Made by a program: the position numbers and the translations under genes. From Thunnus maccoyii (taxonomy: Eukaryota > Chordata > Actinopteri > Scombriformes > Scombridae): a stretch of DNA of 64,000 nt. Of this stretch, positions 1 to 15,832 are shown in pieces. How positions within the stretch are numbered: the first letter of the stretch is position 1; each line of letters begins with the position of its first letter. The stretch is from positions 19,168,611-19,232,610 of the forward strand of contig NC_056552.1 of assembly GCF_910596095.1 (NCBI RefSeq), written 5' to 3'. A model generated the notes under the pieces. The model made no database searches and was not told the DNA's origin. It saw only the letters and a list, made by a program, of their open reading frames with translations.

Positions 1-17
1 TTTTTTGTTTTTTCCAG

Positions 18-3000
18 TCATCATTGAAAATCCTTTAGTTTCCAACAAAGACCCAGAGAAAGGGGAAAGATTTTGTCCTGCAACACCAAGGTAACAAATT
101 AGAGTCATTCTCACACTGCCGTGCTTTTAGACAGCTAGAGAGAAGTAAGGTTAACACAGTGTAATGCTGTGTGAAATATGATGTAACAGTGTGTCATGTC
201 TTGATGTTGTTAAAGGATTCTCTGGTTCATAGGTCTGTATCTGCTGTCTCAGTCTCTACAGGCTGCTGGTAACGGAGGCCCATTCTCAGGTGTGTCTGTG
301 CGCTGACATGGACACCATCGACAGGTTGCTGCCTCTCATCCACCTACCAGTGAAGGACTCCAGAGATTTCTACTCTCTGGGAGACATAATGGCCAACGGG
401 CAGAAGCTTAACGGCACAGTGATAAATATACTGGCTGCAGTGAAATCGGTAGAGCGCCTTAAGGCCACAGTCTTTTAGGATTTAAGTGTTAATGCATCTG
501 TGGATACGCTCAAACATTTATGTATCAGTTAATGTTGTCTAGTGCGTTTTTAGCCACACTAGAAGCATGACTCCATGAATGGCAATGTCGGCAGGTTGGG
601 TGGTCCACCACTTTGGTCCAAACTGAAATATCTCATCAAGTATTGGATGAATTGCCTTGACGTTTTGACGTCAAAATTGTAATTTGTCCAAATTTTGGTT
701 CCTGAACAAATTTCTGCAAAACTAATGTCAATCCCAGCCCCAATTTGTTTCACATTCCCATCAACCTTCTTCATCTACTTTTACTCATGATTTTCTATGT
801 TTTCCAGAATGCCTTTGTGTAGACATTTTGTTGAATAGAGTGGAGTAATGGTGATAGCGACAGCAGTGTGTTTTTCCAGTGGAGGAAATGTAAAAGACCG
901 AAGCTCTAGTTTGTTGTAAAGAGGGTTGTAAAAGGTAAAGAGGGCTTTAAATTTCATACACTGCTGACAGCTGGTCCAATTATTTACATTTCTGCTTTGC
1001 ATGCTGGTCTATTAATGCTACTCTTGGGGGAGAATTTGATATGTGTACGCATTGTGTGATGGGTGTGAAAGCTCTTTGATCCTGAAGAAAAGAATAGGAC
1101 TTGAATGGGCTGTTGTTATATAAGTGATGTTTAGCCTCTTATTGGCAGGAGTAAGAAAATGTAGCTGTGCTAGAAATACAAAATAATGTGCTGTTAAATG
1201 AGTCTTACAGTGGTTTATTTCTTTGAAGAGTGACCACTCATCTATTTGAATCCTGGCATGGTGGGCGAGCAGAGGAGTATTGCTCACAATACTGACGTCC
1301 ACTCACAATAAGTATTTGTTGCAGATGCGATCATAGTACAGAATGGTAATGAAATTTTTGGAATATCATTGATTTTTGAGAGGCTCACTCCAAACAGAGA
1401 ATAAGAAATTCAATACATTCATTGAGAAAGTCAAGTAATAAGAAATTTCACTAATAGTTTACTCTGCAATAATATACCAGAGTTTAATATACACACTTAT
1501 TGAATTAGATGGTGGTTTTTCAGCTCTTTTTCTCCACTGTAAGCTCCAGTATAGTGGAAAATGGGCCGTTAGTTTGCTAAGCTGAAAAAACAACATTAAC
1601 AAGGAGGGAAGGGTTGTTAAAAAGTGGTGGTGGATGTAACATTATGAAAGTCAGTCATGGAAAAGTCATGGAAAGTCATTGAGGCTGTGGCGAGGAGCCT
1701 GAAAAGCATGAAGTGGGTCGTTTTTGACAATGACCGCTGACGTACAGCAAATATTTATTTGGTTAAAACAAGTTTGACAGTCAAACATATCAGAGTTTCT
1801 CTATTTAATTCATATCTTATAAATTGCCTAATGGACTGTGTTGTGTCTATTTAGTCTGTGTGGTTATGTGGTGGCATGCTTGTTGTTTGCCTGAAACATA
1901 CAGACTCTCCATAACGGCCCCAGGGTTCAGAATGAGGCCAGATCGTGCACTTCATGTCACTGCTTTTTTCTTACAGGGAGGGAAGATACTGTGATATGAA
2001 CTTCAGATGATTCTGTTTATGTTTTCAGATCGGAGAGCCGAAACAGTTCACCACTTCAGATGGGCGCAAAGGGCAGAGGCTGGAATTGAAGCTCTTTGAT
2101 GACTCCGTTGCTTCCTTCCCCCTCATCTGGTGCGTCATGGTTGTTAATTAATTTGGAAAATGAATAAAGATTTATTACTTTGGTTGCTTTTTTGATACAT
2201 GCCATCTTATTAGCCTTTGGTTCACCGCCATATATCTTTACGTCAGCACAAACTTACTTTGGTGACATCAAGCTTTAGATTAACCCACTCAACTCCATGT
2301 GGGTTTGATTTTCACTACGGTCTCCCCTGACCTCTGTTTCACTCACAGCTGGGACAGAGAAGCCATTCAGCTCGTGCAAACTTTGATACCCAAGGAGACG
2401 GGTAGGTTAACAGCTGCTGCTCATTCTCAGCCACAAAATGAATCTTTATTTAACTGTTATTCCTGCCTGTCATGTCCTATTAACATGCTGCACTAAAGGG
2501 AGACATGGAGGTGGATATTTGAGATGTAACTTTATGTTTATGTTTAAGATAACTTACTGTTGTTTTAACTTTTATTCTTCATTCAAAGTGCTCTTCATAG
2601 CAGATGCAAAGATTAGCTTTGACAGCTTTCGCAACAGCATGACCGCAACCGTTAACTCGAAAACCGTTATCACCGTCAATCCTGGTAAGAAAAACACAGC
2701 AACATTTACAAAAAATACAGGATCTGATTTAATGATCTATTGTGGAATTAATCAAAAGCAGAACTTCAAAGTTATTTTGAGAAACCAATCAACCAGCTAT
2801 GGTGTACAGTGTAATAAAATAATAATCTTCCTGCTGTAGAAGTAGAATATTTCCAGTCAGACATGCTCTTTGTTCCTGTCCATGTCAATCATACTTTGCT
2901 CTCAGACACCAGGGAGGCCAGCCTGCTGTTCAGTTATGCTAAAGAAGTGTCTGAGTCTGGAGCTCTTGATCAAGATGAGAAGGACGAGGATATGTCTGGT

Positions 3001-4561
3001 AGGTTAAAATACAGACTTCTGATTCTGATGCTGGTAGTATTAGAAATAGCAAGTGTTGCTGTATCAAGAGGTAAAGTGTACTTTGTATTTTGGGCCTCAG
3101 CTCTTATTTCATAATCATATAGATTGTGCACTGTGTATTTGCACTCCTTAATCTAGGTTCCTTACAAAGATCTACTTTAGGAAAGTGTATCACGTTGCAT
3201 TTATGAATATTTATATGATATGGCTAAAAGATTCAGAATTCAGGTTGCTCTACGTTTAAGCACGTCATTTATATTTCCTGATGTAGCAGATCAAATTATC
3301 CAGATGACAGAAGCAAAACAAGCAAAACTTGTTTCCTATCGTCAAACAGCAAGGCTGCAGACGTGGATATGTGGTGTTGTTTCTGTTTCTGCAGTGGACT
3401 CCATCACTGATGTGTACACAGTGAGTCAGCTGAAGCAGAAGGCCCAGGAGAATCCCGAGGCTTTCTTTGGCATCACGTACAGCTTCATCTCCAAGCTCGA
3501 CCTCGACTCTGCTGTTTCAAAAGTCATCAGGACACGGTGGTAAGGTCACACAAGCAGATGAGATGGATACATAGTCAAACACTTGTTGTGATAAATACAT
3601 TATTCTCACTTCTACTATTTTCTACTTAAACATTTGGAACATATTAAAGTAAATGTAATGGTGTGTTCTCTCTTCTGTCTCAGCTCCAAATGTAAGTTCC
3701 AGGTGACTGAGGACACGCTGAGCTGCACCAACCAGTTGTGTCCGGGGAGGGATCAAACCTTTTCAGCCACCACAGGCTTTGACCTGCTGGTGGATTTCAC
3801 AGACCACACAGGCACCCTGCATGCCTGCTCCCTGAGAGGCCCAGTGGCCGAGAAGACACTTGGCTGCACTGTTAGTATTACTTTAAATGAGGCTCATTCT
3901 AAAATTAGTTGCTCGTATGTGCAGGAATTAAAGGACACAAGAGCAGAGAGACACTTACAGTACCAGTACATGTTGAAAATAATATGCCACTACACACACT
4001 GCTGAATTCTGATTATGTTTACAGCTAAACCCATTTTGGAGACAATTCAAATTATCTGTGTGTGCAAAAAATCTGGAAATATTTGCTGTTAGCTAAATTT
4101 ATTAAGTCTCGCAGATTGAAAATAGCAGGGAAGGATGAAAAGTTTAAAGAATTATTGATTTATACGTATAGATTTTATATGATTCAGGTAAGCTGGTAGT
4201 TGCAGTTTCAGCACGTCAAGTTTTACCTGTGCTTCAGCTGAGATAAACAGCATTTCCGTTTCTTGCGTTGCAGACAGAAGAGTTTACCAGTTTGACTGAT
4301 GCCGAGCGGACTGCAATGAAGTGGAAGTTTCTTTTGGAGAGATGCAAAACATATGTAAAGGTAGCTATCCCTTCTCTATCTTGTGGGTTAGCTCTAAAAA
4401 CAAATCACAATTGTTGTAAAAAAAAAAAATGTGACATGATGTTTTAGATCCTCCCTTCCACTAAGATGAAGACGGGGGTCAGGGGGGTAGTCCTGGCCTG
4501 CTCGCTGGCAGACCCCGGGGAGGTGAAACAACACATGTCTGCCCTGCTGCAGCGACTGTGA
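18..4561 (+). CDS. meiob: meiob, meiosis-specific OB-fold protein (5' end outside window)
   Basis: Ten exons join in frame: 18-90, 262-448, 2029-2129, 2349-2401, 2589-2684, 2906-2998, 3395-3539, 3684-3870, 4274-4360, 4448-4561. All have AG/GT borders, and the phases agree through to the TGA at 4559-4561. They encode about 377 residues, so roughly the first fifth to quarter of the protein lies left of the window. The reading matches vertebrate MEIOB closely, including [17 protein letters not shown], the [16 protein letters not shown] block, [17 protein letters not shown], and the C-terminal [15 protein letters not shown] zinc-ribbon-like set of cysteines (CSKC ... CTNQLC) begins at the 3539/3684 junction, as in RPA1-type OB folds. 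The family binds single-stranded DNA with SPATA22 during meiotic recombination. The open reading frames over 2438-2839, 2863-3114 and 3220-3543 read through into introns. No broken exon was seen. Confidence 0.93.
449..2028. other. meiob intron with an old dispersed repeat
   Basis: This is a 1.6-kb intron. Positions about 559-780 carry a sequence ('ccaccactttggtcca', then an aaatatct block) that recurs at about 37150-37280 in grid2ip intron 3, so it is a dispersed repeat and not a gene. Nothing else is recognisable in the remainder. Confidence 0.6.
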
Positions 4562-4837
4562 TCAGCACACACAGACACAGACAGAACAGGAAAGAACATC
4601 TGTGGGAGTTACATTTTCCCTGTTCACCTGACAGAGACTGTTATTGATCAAATGCGCTGATGGAGATGTTAACAAGTGCAGAATTTATTTACACATATAG
4701 CTTTTTATGTTTTGTGGTTATGTCTCTGCAGTATTTATTTATTTAAATTATTTATTTAACTATTTATTAAAAATGTACTTTTGACTTGATTGAGTTTTTA
4801 AAGTGTAAAATTATCTAATTTATCCATTTGATTTATC

Positions 4838-4862
4838 AATAAACTAACTTATCAATAATAAA
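4838..4862 (+). terminator. meiob polyadenylation signals
   Basis: Two AATAAA hexamers lie at 4838-4843 and 4857-4862, about 280-300 bases after the meiob stop codon. This is an ordinary distance for a 3' UTR. The cleavage site itself is not visible. Confidence 0.6.
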
Positions 4863-5009
4863 GGTTCATTTATCAAAAAAGGTGGTCTACTATATCATAA
4901 AGTGACTTGTTAAGCAGCCAGAGTGAAAACACCATTGTAACTAATAAGACAATTAGAAAATTCATCGACAGTTATTTTTGTTCATTTATTAGTAGATAAC
5001 TAATAATGA

Positions 5010-5500
5010 ATGTGGAATGAACGCAGTGAGACACAAACAGCCTCTACTCTTCATACTTAACTGTCTATCGTACCTATCATACATTAAAGTTTGAATACTG
5101 AAGACCTGTATGAACTGTGTGACACCATGAAACAGATGACTGGAAAAAGGGACAGAGGGACAGAACTCCCTCACAGTTTACCTCCATGGTCCCACATCAC
5201 ATCTCTGGTCTCCATTTAACCACACCCATGATCATTCATCTGTTTTTCATGTCAAATCACAAATAAGAATCAGATAGTTCCATACAAATCATACTTGAGG
5301 GCAACAGAGTTCAATTTTGTATTTCAGAGAATTTAGGAAAGATGCAAGACTATGCATGTTTATATTAAAGATCCACTTGGTATTTACCTCCAAGCAGATA
5401 CACTTGACTAACCAATACAACCAAGACATCAGGCTGTATTTTAACCCAACAGAAGAGACTTAAAGGCCCTTTATGGGGTTAAAAGGCCACACTAGGTAAT
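5010..5500. repeat. Dispersed repeat family A, copy 1
   Basis: This segment is clearly similar, in the same orientation, to 11920-12415 inside bricd5 intron 4. Shared pieces include the 'cccacatcacatctctggtct' region, 'tttaaccaca', the 'aatcagatagt' block and 'aggctgtattttaa'. The two copies differ by many substitutions and small gaps, so the duplication or insertion events are not recent. No coding capacity or terminal repeats could be defined. Confidence 0.6.
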
Positions 5501-5684
5501 AAGACAATTTGACAGTTATACCATATATTTATTGGTGCATAATTAATATGGTGCTTTTTAAATGCAATGACTTTTTAATTCAAGTAGGTTTTGACTGAAA
5601 TAAAACTTCAGCAATAACAATAATTTAAACTTTCATTAAGTTAAGTTCACATTTTGTTGTTGCTGTCAGTATATACGGAGCACC

Positions 5685-5697
5685 ATATATATATGTG

Positions 5698-5763
<66 letters not shown>

Positions 5764-5865
5764 TACACACGCACACCACATATATATATACACAAACACA
5801 TATATACATATACACACACATATATATATATATATATAATATATACATACGTGTGCGCGTGTGTT
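5685..5865. repeat. Compound (TA)n/(TG)n microsatellite
   Basis: About 180 bases alternate TA and TG/CA dinucleotides with interruptions, between meiob and mlst8. All open reading frames here on both strands are artefacts of the repeat (poly Tyr/Ile/Cys/His). Confidence 0.95.
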
Positions 5866-6059
5866 TTGTTACTTTCAATAGTAAGAACACTTACAATGTA
5901 ATTTACAGCAGCAACACACACTTCAATAATTACTGTAGAGTTAAATCATCCTTCTGACGGTCTCAGCAAAAATGTTACAAGCTTAACTCAAGTATTTATA
6001 GAAAAGCTTTTGTCTATTTTTCTTGCTATGATAAAGAAAGTCAGTAGGTGGCAGAAAAA

Positions 6060-6144
6060 ACGGAACCCTTGAAACATCGCGGTGTGTTGCTTGGGGACTA
6101 ATTACGGGGACGTACCGGCTTGTCGTCAATACCAACAACTGAAG
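6060..6144 (+). promoter_or_regulatory. Probable mlst8 promoter and non-coding first exon
   Basis: A locally CpG-richer stretch (aacatcgcggtg, ggggacgtaccgg, cttgtcgtc) ends in CTGAAG|GTAAATC, a good splice donor after 6144. A plausible acceptor for the coding exon is the TACGCAG ending at 6449. The exon is inferred from base composition and splice signals only, and no TATA box is evident. Confidence 0.4.
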
Positions 6145-6457
6145 GTAAATCAAAACTTATCAGATTTTCTCTCTTAGAAAGTCGAAATTGCCATTAATAC
6201 TATTACACGGCGAAATGTAACTGACGATGTGTTAGCGTGTAAAGTTTAAACATTAATTGTCCGATTTGCGTAGTCATTTAATACAGCGGCTGCTTTGCTA
6301 GCGCTAGCTGATACTTGACTAGTGCCCTTTATTTTCCACAGCATGGCAATAAATTCATCAATGTTTCTGTTTTAAGTTGACATTTAACTACATTTAATGA
6401 CATTTGACTAGAAAAGTACCGTAGCTGATTGTCGTACATTTATACGCAGCGGCATAC

Positions 6458-6478
6458 ATGCCTCACTCTGAGCAGTGA
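6458..6478 (+). promoter_or_regulatory. Short upstream ORF in the mlst8 leader
   Basis: An ATG at 6458 opens a six-codon frame (MPHSEQ) ending TGA at 6476-6478, 16 bases before the mlst8 start codon. It lies downstream of the likely acceptor at 6449, so it should be present in the mature leader if that acceptor is used. Confidence 0.4.
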
Positions 6479-6494
6479 CAGCTACCAGTGAAGC

Positions 6495-8834
6495 ATGAAT
6501 GTGAACCAGGGGACGGTGGGCAGCGACCCGGTCATCCTGGCCACGGCTGGATATGACCACACTGTCCGCTTCTGGCAGGCCCACAGCGGGATCTGCACCA
6601 GGACAGTCCAGCACCAGGACTCTGTATCCTTACTTGGCCTAACAGACAACCGGTTGTGACATTTGACACCTGAAACTGAATTTATATTGTGATCAAATGA
6701 CTGATGATAGTAGTTAGTTCATACAAATGTATCAACATTTCAGCTTGTCAACAATGTGTCGAGTGTGTGTTCAAGCTAGGTTTTATATGGATATAGAATC
6801 AAAAATCCCAATAAAATCAACATAGGTGCTGTCATAAGAGCTGTTAAATGAACTGAGCCTTCCACTTTCTTTTTTTGTTTAAGTATATTTGTAGGGCATC
6901 TTTGTGCCTTTGTTATACCAGTACACCACCAGTATGTACCAAGCCTTGCACTTTCTTAACATTTTCCTCCAGCAAGTGAATTCACTTGAGGTGACACCTG
7001 ACAGGAGTATGATTGCAGCTGCAGGTAGGCTTTTCCCTCCTTTTACCTCATATGTAACATCATTGTCATGCTATATACACAGCTGCATAACTGCATACTT
7101 GCTTAATGTCACAATAAGTGTCCACTCTGCTTTTCAGGTTACCAACACATCCGCATGTACGATCTGAACTCCAACAATCCCAACCCGGTGATCAACTATG
7201 ATGGCGTAAGCAAGAATATCACATCTGTGGGCTTCCATGAAGATGGACGCTGGATGTACACAGGAGGGGAGGATTGCATGGCTCGCATCTGGGACCTCAG
7301 GTACAGGACGGAAAGCTAACTATCTTTTAGCACAGTCACACTGTGTTAAATAAAGCAAAGTTGATCCTTGCTGTTTCTCACAGGTCAAGAAATCTGCAGT
7401 GTCAGAGGATCTTCCAGGTCAATGCTCCAATCAACTGTGTGTGCCTGCATCCCAACCAGGTGAGACATTCAATTTACACTGAATCACAAATTAGATAAAA
7501 ATTTAAAAACAGCCTCACTATTGGCTGCTTATGTTGGTTTTCTACAATATATGTTTACAGCTCAGTGTGTAAAATGTCTGTATGTTTTCAGGCAGAACTG
7601 ATAGTTGGGGACCAAAGTGGTGTGATTCATGTCTGGGATCTGAAGACTGACCACAATGAGCAGCTGATTCCTGAGCCAGAGGTCTCCATCAACTCAGTTC
7701 ATATTGACCCAGATGCCAGTTACATGGCAGCAGTCAACAGCTCGGTCAGTACCAGAACAGTCTGAAAAAACACATTTGGCACAGTTCCTTCTCAATAAAC
7801 TACATATGTGAAAATATAATGTGAACCAATTACAGGAAACCTCAAAATGCAACATTTTTATTGGTATAAGAGTTAGATGTTCTTTGGAAAGCAGAGCAGA
7901 CCAAAATGAAGTGAAAAGAAACCACAGTGACAATTGCATTAAATGCCATTTGTATCATTTCATTTGATGTGTTGTGTAAATTTGATCCATTAATGGCATT
8001 GGCATTAGAATCTCATTAGTAACATGTTTGTTTAAAGGAAATATTACAGATACAACCTGATTAAAACAGCCTCCTTTGGTCCTTCTGTCCTTCTAACAGG
8101 GAAACTGTTACGTGTGGAATCTTGCTGCAGGCATCGGAGATGAGGTGACTCAGCTCATTCCCAAAACAAAGATCCCTGCGCACAAACGCTACTCCCTCCG
8201 CTGCAAGTTTAGCCCCGATTCCACGTGAGCGCCTTCCTCAGAAAGTTTAGTTTCCTGCTCTCGTGTTGTTGTCGATGATATTGACTTTTGTTGTGTGTTT
8301 GTCGTCATCTCCTAGTCTGTTGGCCACCTGCTCAGCAGATCAGACTTGTAAGATCTGGAGGACGTCCAATTTCTCACTGATGACAGAGCTGAGCATCAAG
8401 AGCAACAATCCCGGAGAGACGTCTAGAGGCTGGATGTGGGACTGTGCCTTCTCCGGAGACTCCCAGTATATTGTCACTGGTCAGTGCATATTTAACAAAG
8501 CCTGCCCTGGCAATTAGTCCAGCAATCTTAATACCATTGTGTAGTGAGATGATAAATGATCATTTCAAAATCAGGGCACTGTTACTCACCTTCAGACCTA
8601 AACACAGAGACACAGACTTTAGCCTTTTAGAGAGAAGCAGGTAAAGGTTTGATAACTTCAGTGTGTATGTTTCTCAAGGTGAACTAAAGGTCTCGGCTCT
8701 CATTTTTATCCGCAGCCTCTTCAGACAACCTGGCTCGTCTGTGGTGTGTGGAGACCGGGGAGATCAAGAGGGAGTACAGCGGCCACCAGAAGGCTGTGGT
8801 GTGTTTGGCCTTCAATGACAGTGTGCTGGGCTGA
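6495..8834 (+). CDS. mlst8: mlst8, mTOR-associated WD-repeat protein LST8
   Basis: Eight coding exons join in frame: 6495-6623, 6973-7024, 7138-7300, 7384-7459, 7592-7744, 8100-8224, 8316-8479, 8716-8834. They total 981 bases, giving 326 residues, the same length as human MLST8. The protein starts [20 protein letters not shown] and ends [12 protein letters not shown], with seven WD/beta-propeller repeats such as [41 protein letters not shown] and [13 protein letters not shown]8 binds the mTOR kinase domain and is a constant subunit of mTORC1 and mTORC2 in the cytosol and on lysosomes. The donor of the first coding exon (TCT|GTATCC) is weak, but it gives the conserved D-S-Q-V-N junction. The gene runs tail-to-tail toward bricd5. 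Confidence 0.97.
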
Positions 8835-10009
8835 AGAGGAGGATAGAGAAAAAGAGACGGGAGGTAACAGTCTGTGCACAGGTGGGATAAGGACAGAAAA
8901 GCGTGGGACTCAATTCCCAGATGGTGCATGACTGTTGGCATCAATGGGAATTATTAAACAGTTTCCCAGAAACTCATCATCTTGAGAAAGTTGAGACATT
9001 TGCTTGAACATTACAATGAATCTCAGTTGTGTACCAAGATGCCTACAGTGCTGTTTCCCCGCCAGATGCCTGTAAGTACTCAGCATAACATCACATAACA
9101 GCATAACATCACAGCCAAGATATGAAGCAAAAATCTTTTTTACACCAAATTAAGGCAGTCGTCGAAGAAGAAATCCATCCACAATGAAGCAGAGGTAGTG
9201 ATTTCTGTACCGCCAATCTATAAATTTGTATAAAAAACGTGGTAATATTTATCATTGACCCTATAGGTGTTTAACTTCTTCACTCTGTGCACAAGAGGAG
9301 ATACCTTTCAAGTTAATGTCATTGTTTTTATAGTAAACCTTATTTACTGTATCAAAATATTATTCACAGTAGACTGATAATGGTATATGCCATGGAATTG
9401 ATTGATCTCTGGTGTGTGATGTGTATAATTCATTTCATATTTTTATTCAAAGTTAAGCTGTAAGGTGTATTCTTCTCAAACAATGTACAGAAAATGATTC
9501 CACAGTAAACACAAGATTTACACAAGTCCTTACTGTCCTCCAGTTGTGTCAGTCTCCTTTTTTCAGTTTAATGAAGAAAAATTGGCCAAAAATTACCAAC
9601 AGTCTTTTATTGGACAGATCCAAACACTCACATTGCAAATGGAATGGTTACACATAATTACACTGCAGCAGTGGGTTACAGGAAATACAATTAGAGGCAC
9701 ATACAAAAAAGGGGATCTTTCTTCTGTAATCTCTGAAGTGTGCCGCCACAGAGGGTATAAGACATGAAGAGAGTGACGATGGGGCTTTGGCAATAACCGT
9801 GACAGCCTGTCTCCATCTCCTCTCTCTCGGAAGGATGGAAATGTACTGAAGGAGTTGGCTGCTTCACTGGTTTACTGGCGGCAGTATGGCACAAAGGAAA
9901 CCGTCAAAGCTGGCTTTTGTTCTTTTTTTTTTTTTTCTTGTAAAGGGAGCTAAAAAGACAACTTTGTTTCCCTGATCTTTTGCTGGGAGGAGAGGAAGAG
10001 AATATACAG
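8835..10009. other. Convergent 3' UTR region of mlst8 and bricd5
   Basis: No additional gene is seen. A variant ATTAAA at 8953-8958 could serve mlst8. TTTATT at 9606-9611 (AATAAA on the minus strand) could serve bricd5, about 400 bases after its stop codon. The short frames here are not conserved-looking. Confidence 0.4.
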
Positions 10010-13838
<3,829 letters not shown>

Positions 13839-15832
13839 CCTGGTGTCCCTTGACAGGTCCTCACTCGGTCTGCTCCCTTCTCGTAGCTACCGGCATGGAG
13901 CTGTGGTCATGACCAGCGCTGACTGAGACCCAATACACCTGACCAGCTTCTCTTTGTCCCCACAGACCTCCCCCTTCCTCTTCCTCCTCCTCCTCCTCCT
14001 TTGGTGTCTCTGTTCCCCTCCCAAAAGCAGTCACACAAATCTCACATCAATCTTGCCAAACTCAATTTTCCAAGTTTTGTCTTCCTGCAATTTCCTTTTT
14101 TTTTTTGTAATGTCTCCTTTGCTTAATATGACAGCCGCCCCTCTTACATTATCCATCTTTCCTTTGCCCCACGACTCTCTCTCTCTGTCTCACAAACACA
14201 TATACACACACACACAAGCAATTGGCTGCCTACCCCAGCCCAAACAATGGACAAAGGGGGTGAGGCAGGTGCAGCATGGAAAGCCTCTCTCATCAGGTGA
14301 GAGGTGATAAGCAGCTCTGACTGCTGCTGCATCCAGCTGATGACAGCCCAAGGTGACTTTAAACACAAGACTTAGAGGGAAGGTTGCTGCGTTCACTTTT
14401 AACTTAAAACCACAGAGAGGAGGTTGATTTGGTGAAGATCATTTATTATTATTATTATTATTTGATCATTGCTTTCAGTGATTCTTGGAGGGCTACTGTT
14501 CCTTAGGACAAGGCAGGAATAGTGGGTGGTAAAAGGAAGACTGGATTACCTTTAAAACAATGTCATTCTGGGTATCATTGCACTATCCCATGAAAAACAC
14601 ATAAAGCTAAGAGGATAGGTTTATCATTTTTCAAGTCTGTTTTAAAAGAACAGTCAGGTGCCCAAATGAACAGGTTTTGCTTGCTATAAATATTCCTCCT
14701 GTTCATACTCACCATTAGAAGATAACAATTCACTCAAACGTGTTTTTCTTCTTGTTACTTCAGTTGGATGTTTGGGCTTCACTGTGCAGAATGATGTATG
14801 TGCAGAGTTTGACATTAGAAGGCTGTTTTCACATCCGTCTGCTGTTGGGGGGGAAATGTTTCTCTGTGCCTATTGAAAATATCTTTAGGGGGCAGGCCTA
14901 TGAGCATGATTTGTGACATCACGACTAGTTCGGGGCCAATCCAGGTCCAATATTCAACCTACACATTGAGATGAGGAAACTTGAAACTTCCAGTGCACAA
15001 ACACTGAGAATGGACATTACAGTGAAGTAGAAGACATCTTGTGTCCAGCAATTACATTTTTTAAATGAAATATATTCACCCATATAAAATATCAGAAGAC
15101 ACTGTTTTGTTCCAAGCAGAGTATTTTATATGTCTTAATACATATCTGGAGGGGATCTTTAAGATAATAAACTTCAGCCATCTGAGTTTGTTCCCCATCA
15201 CTTACACTGAGAGTGCATTACGAAGGGATCTCTTAATGGACAGTATGAACAGGAGGAATGATTACAGCAAGAAAAACGTGTCAATGTTTGTTCAGGCATC
15301 TGACCGTTGTTTTAAGAAAGACATGAAACATTGTGAATCCATCCTTTGAAACAGCACTGTTAACCTTAACACACAGACATGTTACCCAAACTATTGACAC
15401 TTTGTATGTGCTCATAATTGCCTAAGGGGAGGTTGCATCACAGACAGGGTACACTCAACTCTCATTTCCCCAAAAAAGTAAGTCCAGTAACACTTTTAAC
15501 ATGTACAGTACTTTGAAACAATATAGGAAATCATTGTTACATACTTAATAACCAATCATTTTGTTGACATTAGTAGGTTTTAATAATAATAATAATAATA
15601 ATAATAAAAATAATAATAATTCAGTAGAAGATAAAAGTGATGTTAAAACCTGATAGTGTCTTTGTATCCTCTGTCACACAGCAGCTTGTGTGACTTTGTT
15701 ATGGCTTTAATTATATTAATCTTTATGAAAAATAATCCCTTTTAGAAGACAATGGACCCCAGCATGTGACAGGCAAGCCTCAGGTTTATAGCAGCTAAGC
15801 TATCACGTAGCTACACTGACAGACTGGCAGTC
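13839..15832. other. bricd5-pgp intergenic region with dispersed repeats
   Basis: The interval holds the bricd5 upstream region, a pyrimidine-rich stretch near 13965-14000, a short (ATT)n run near 14440-14462, and a (TAA)n microsatellite at 15581-15620. Between about 14615 and 15350 lie pieces of two repeat families that recur at 18085-18560 and 20990-21470. The frame at 15065-15349 is repeat-derived. pgp's 3' end may use ATTAAA on the minus strand at 15711-15706. Confidence 0.5.
14615..15220. repeat. Nested dispersed repeats (families B1 and B2)
   Basis: Positions 14615-14722 match 18085-18185 ('tttttcaagtctg', 'aggtgcccat/caaatgaac', 'tcctcctgttcatact'). Positions 14728-15170 match 20990-21470 ('gtgtttttcttcttgtt', 'gcttcactgtgcaga', 'gttccaagcagagtatttt'). 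At 15190-15216 the sequence ccccatcacttaca appears as the inverse of tgtaagtgatgggg at about 18208-18221. B2 therefore appears to lie between oppositely oriented B1 pieces. Confidence 0.5.

Noticed and set aside
5625..5957. Five overlapping open frames on both strands rich in Tyr, Ile, Cys and His
   Set aside because: They are translations of the TA/TG microsatellite.
15065..15349. 94-codon plus-strand frame
   Set aside because: Most of it lies in a dispersed repeat shared with 21000-21460, where the frame is not preserved.
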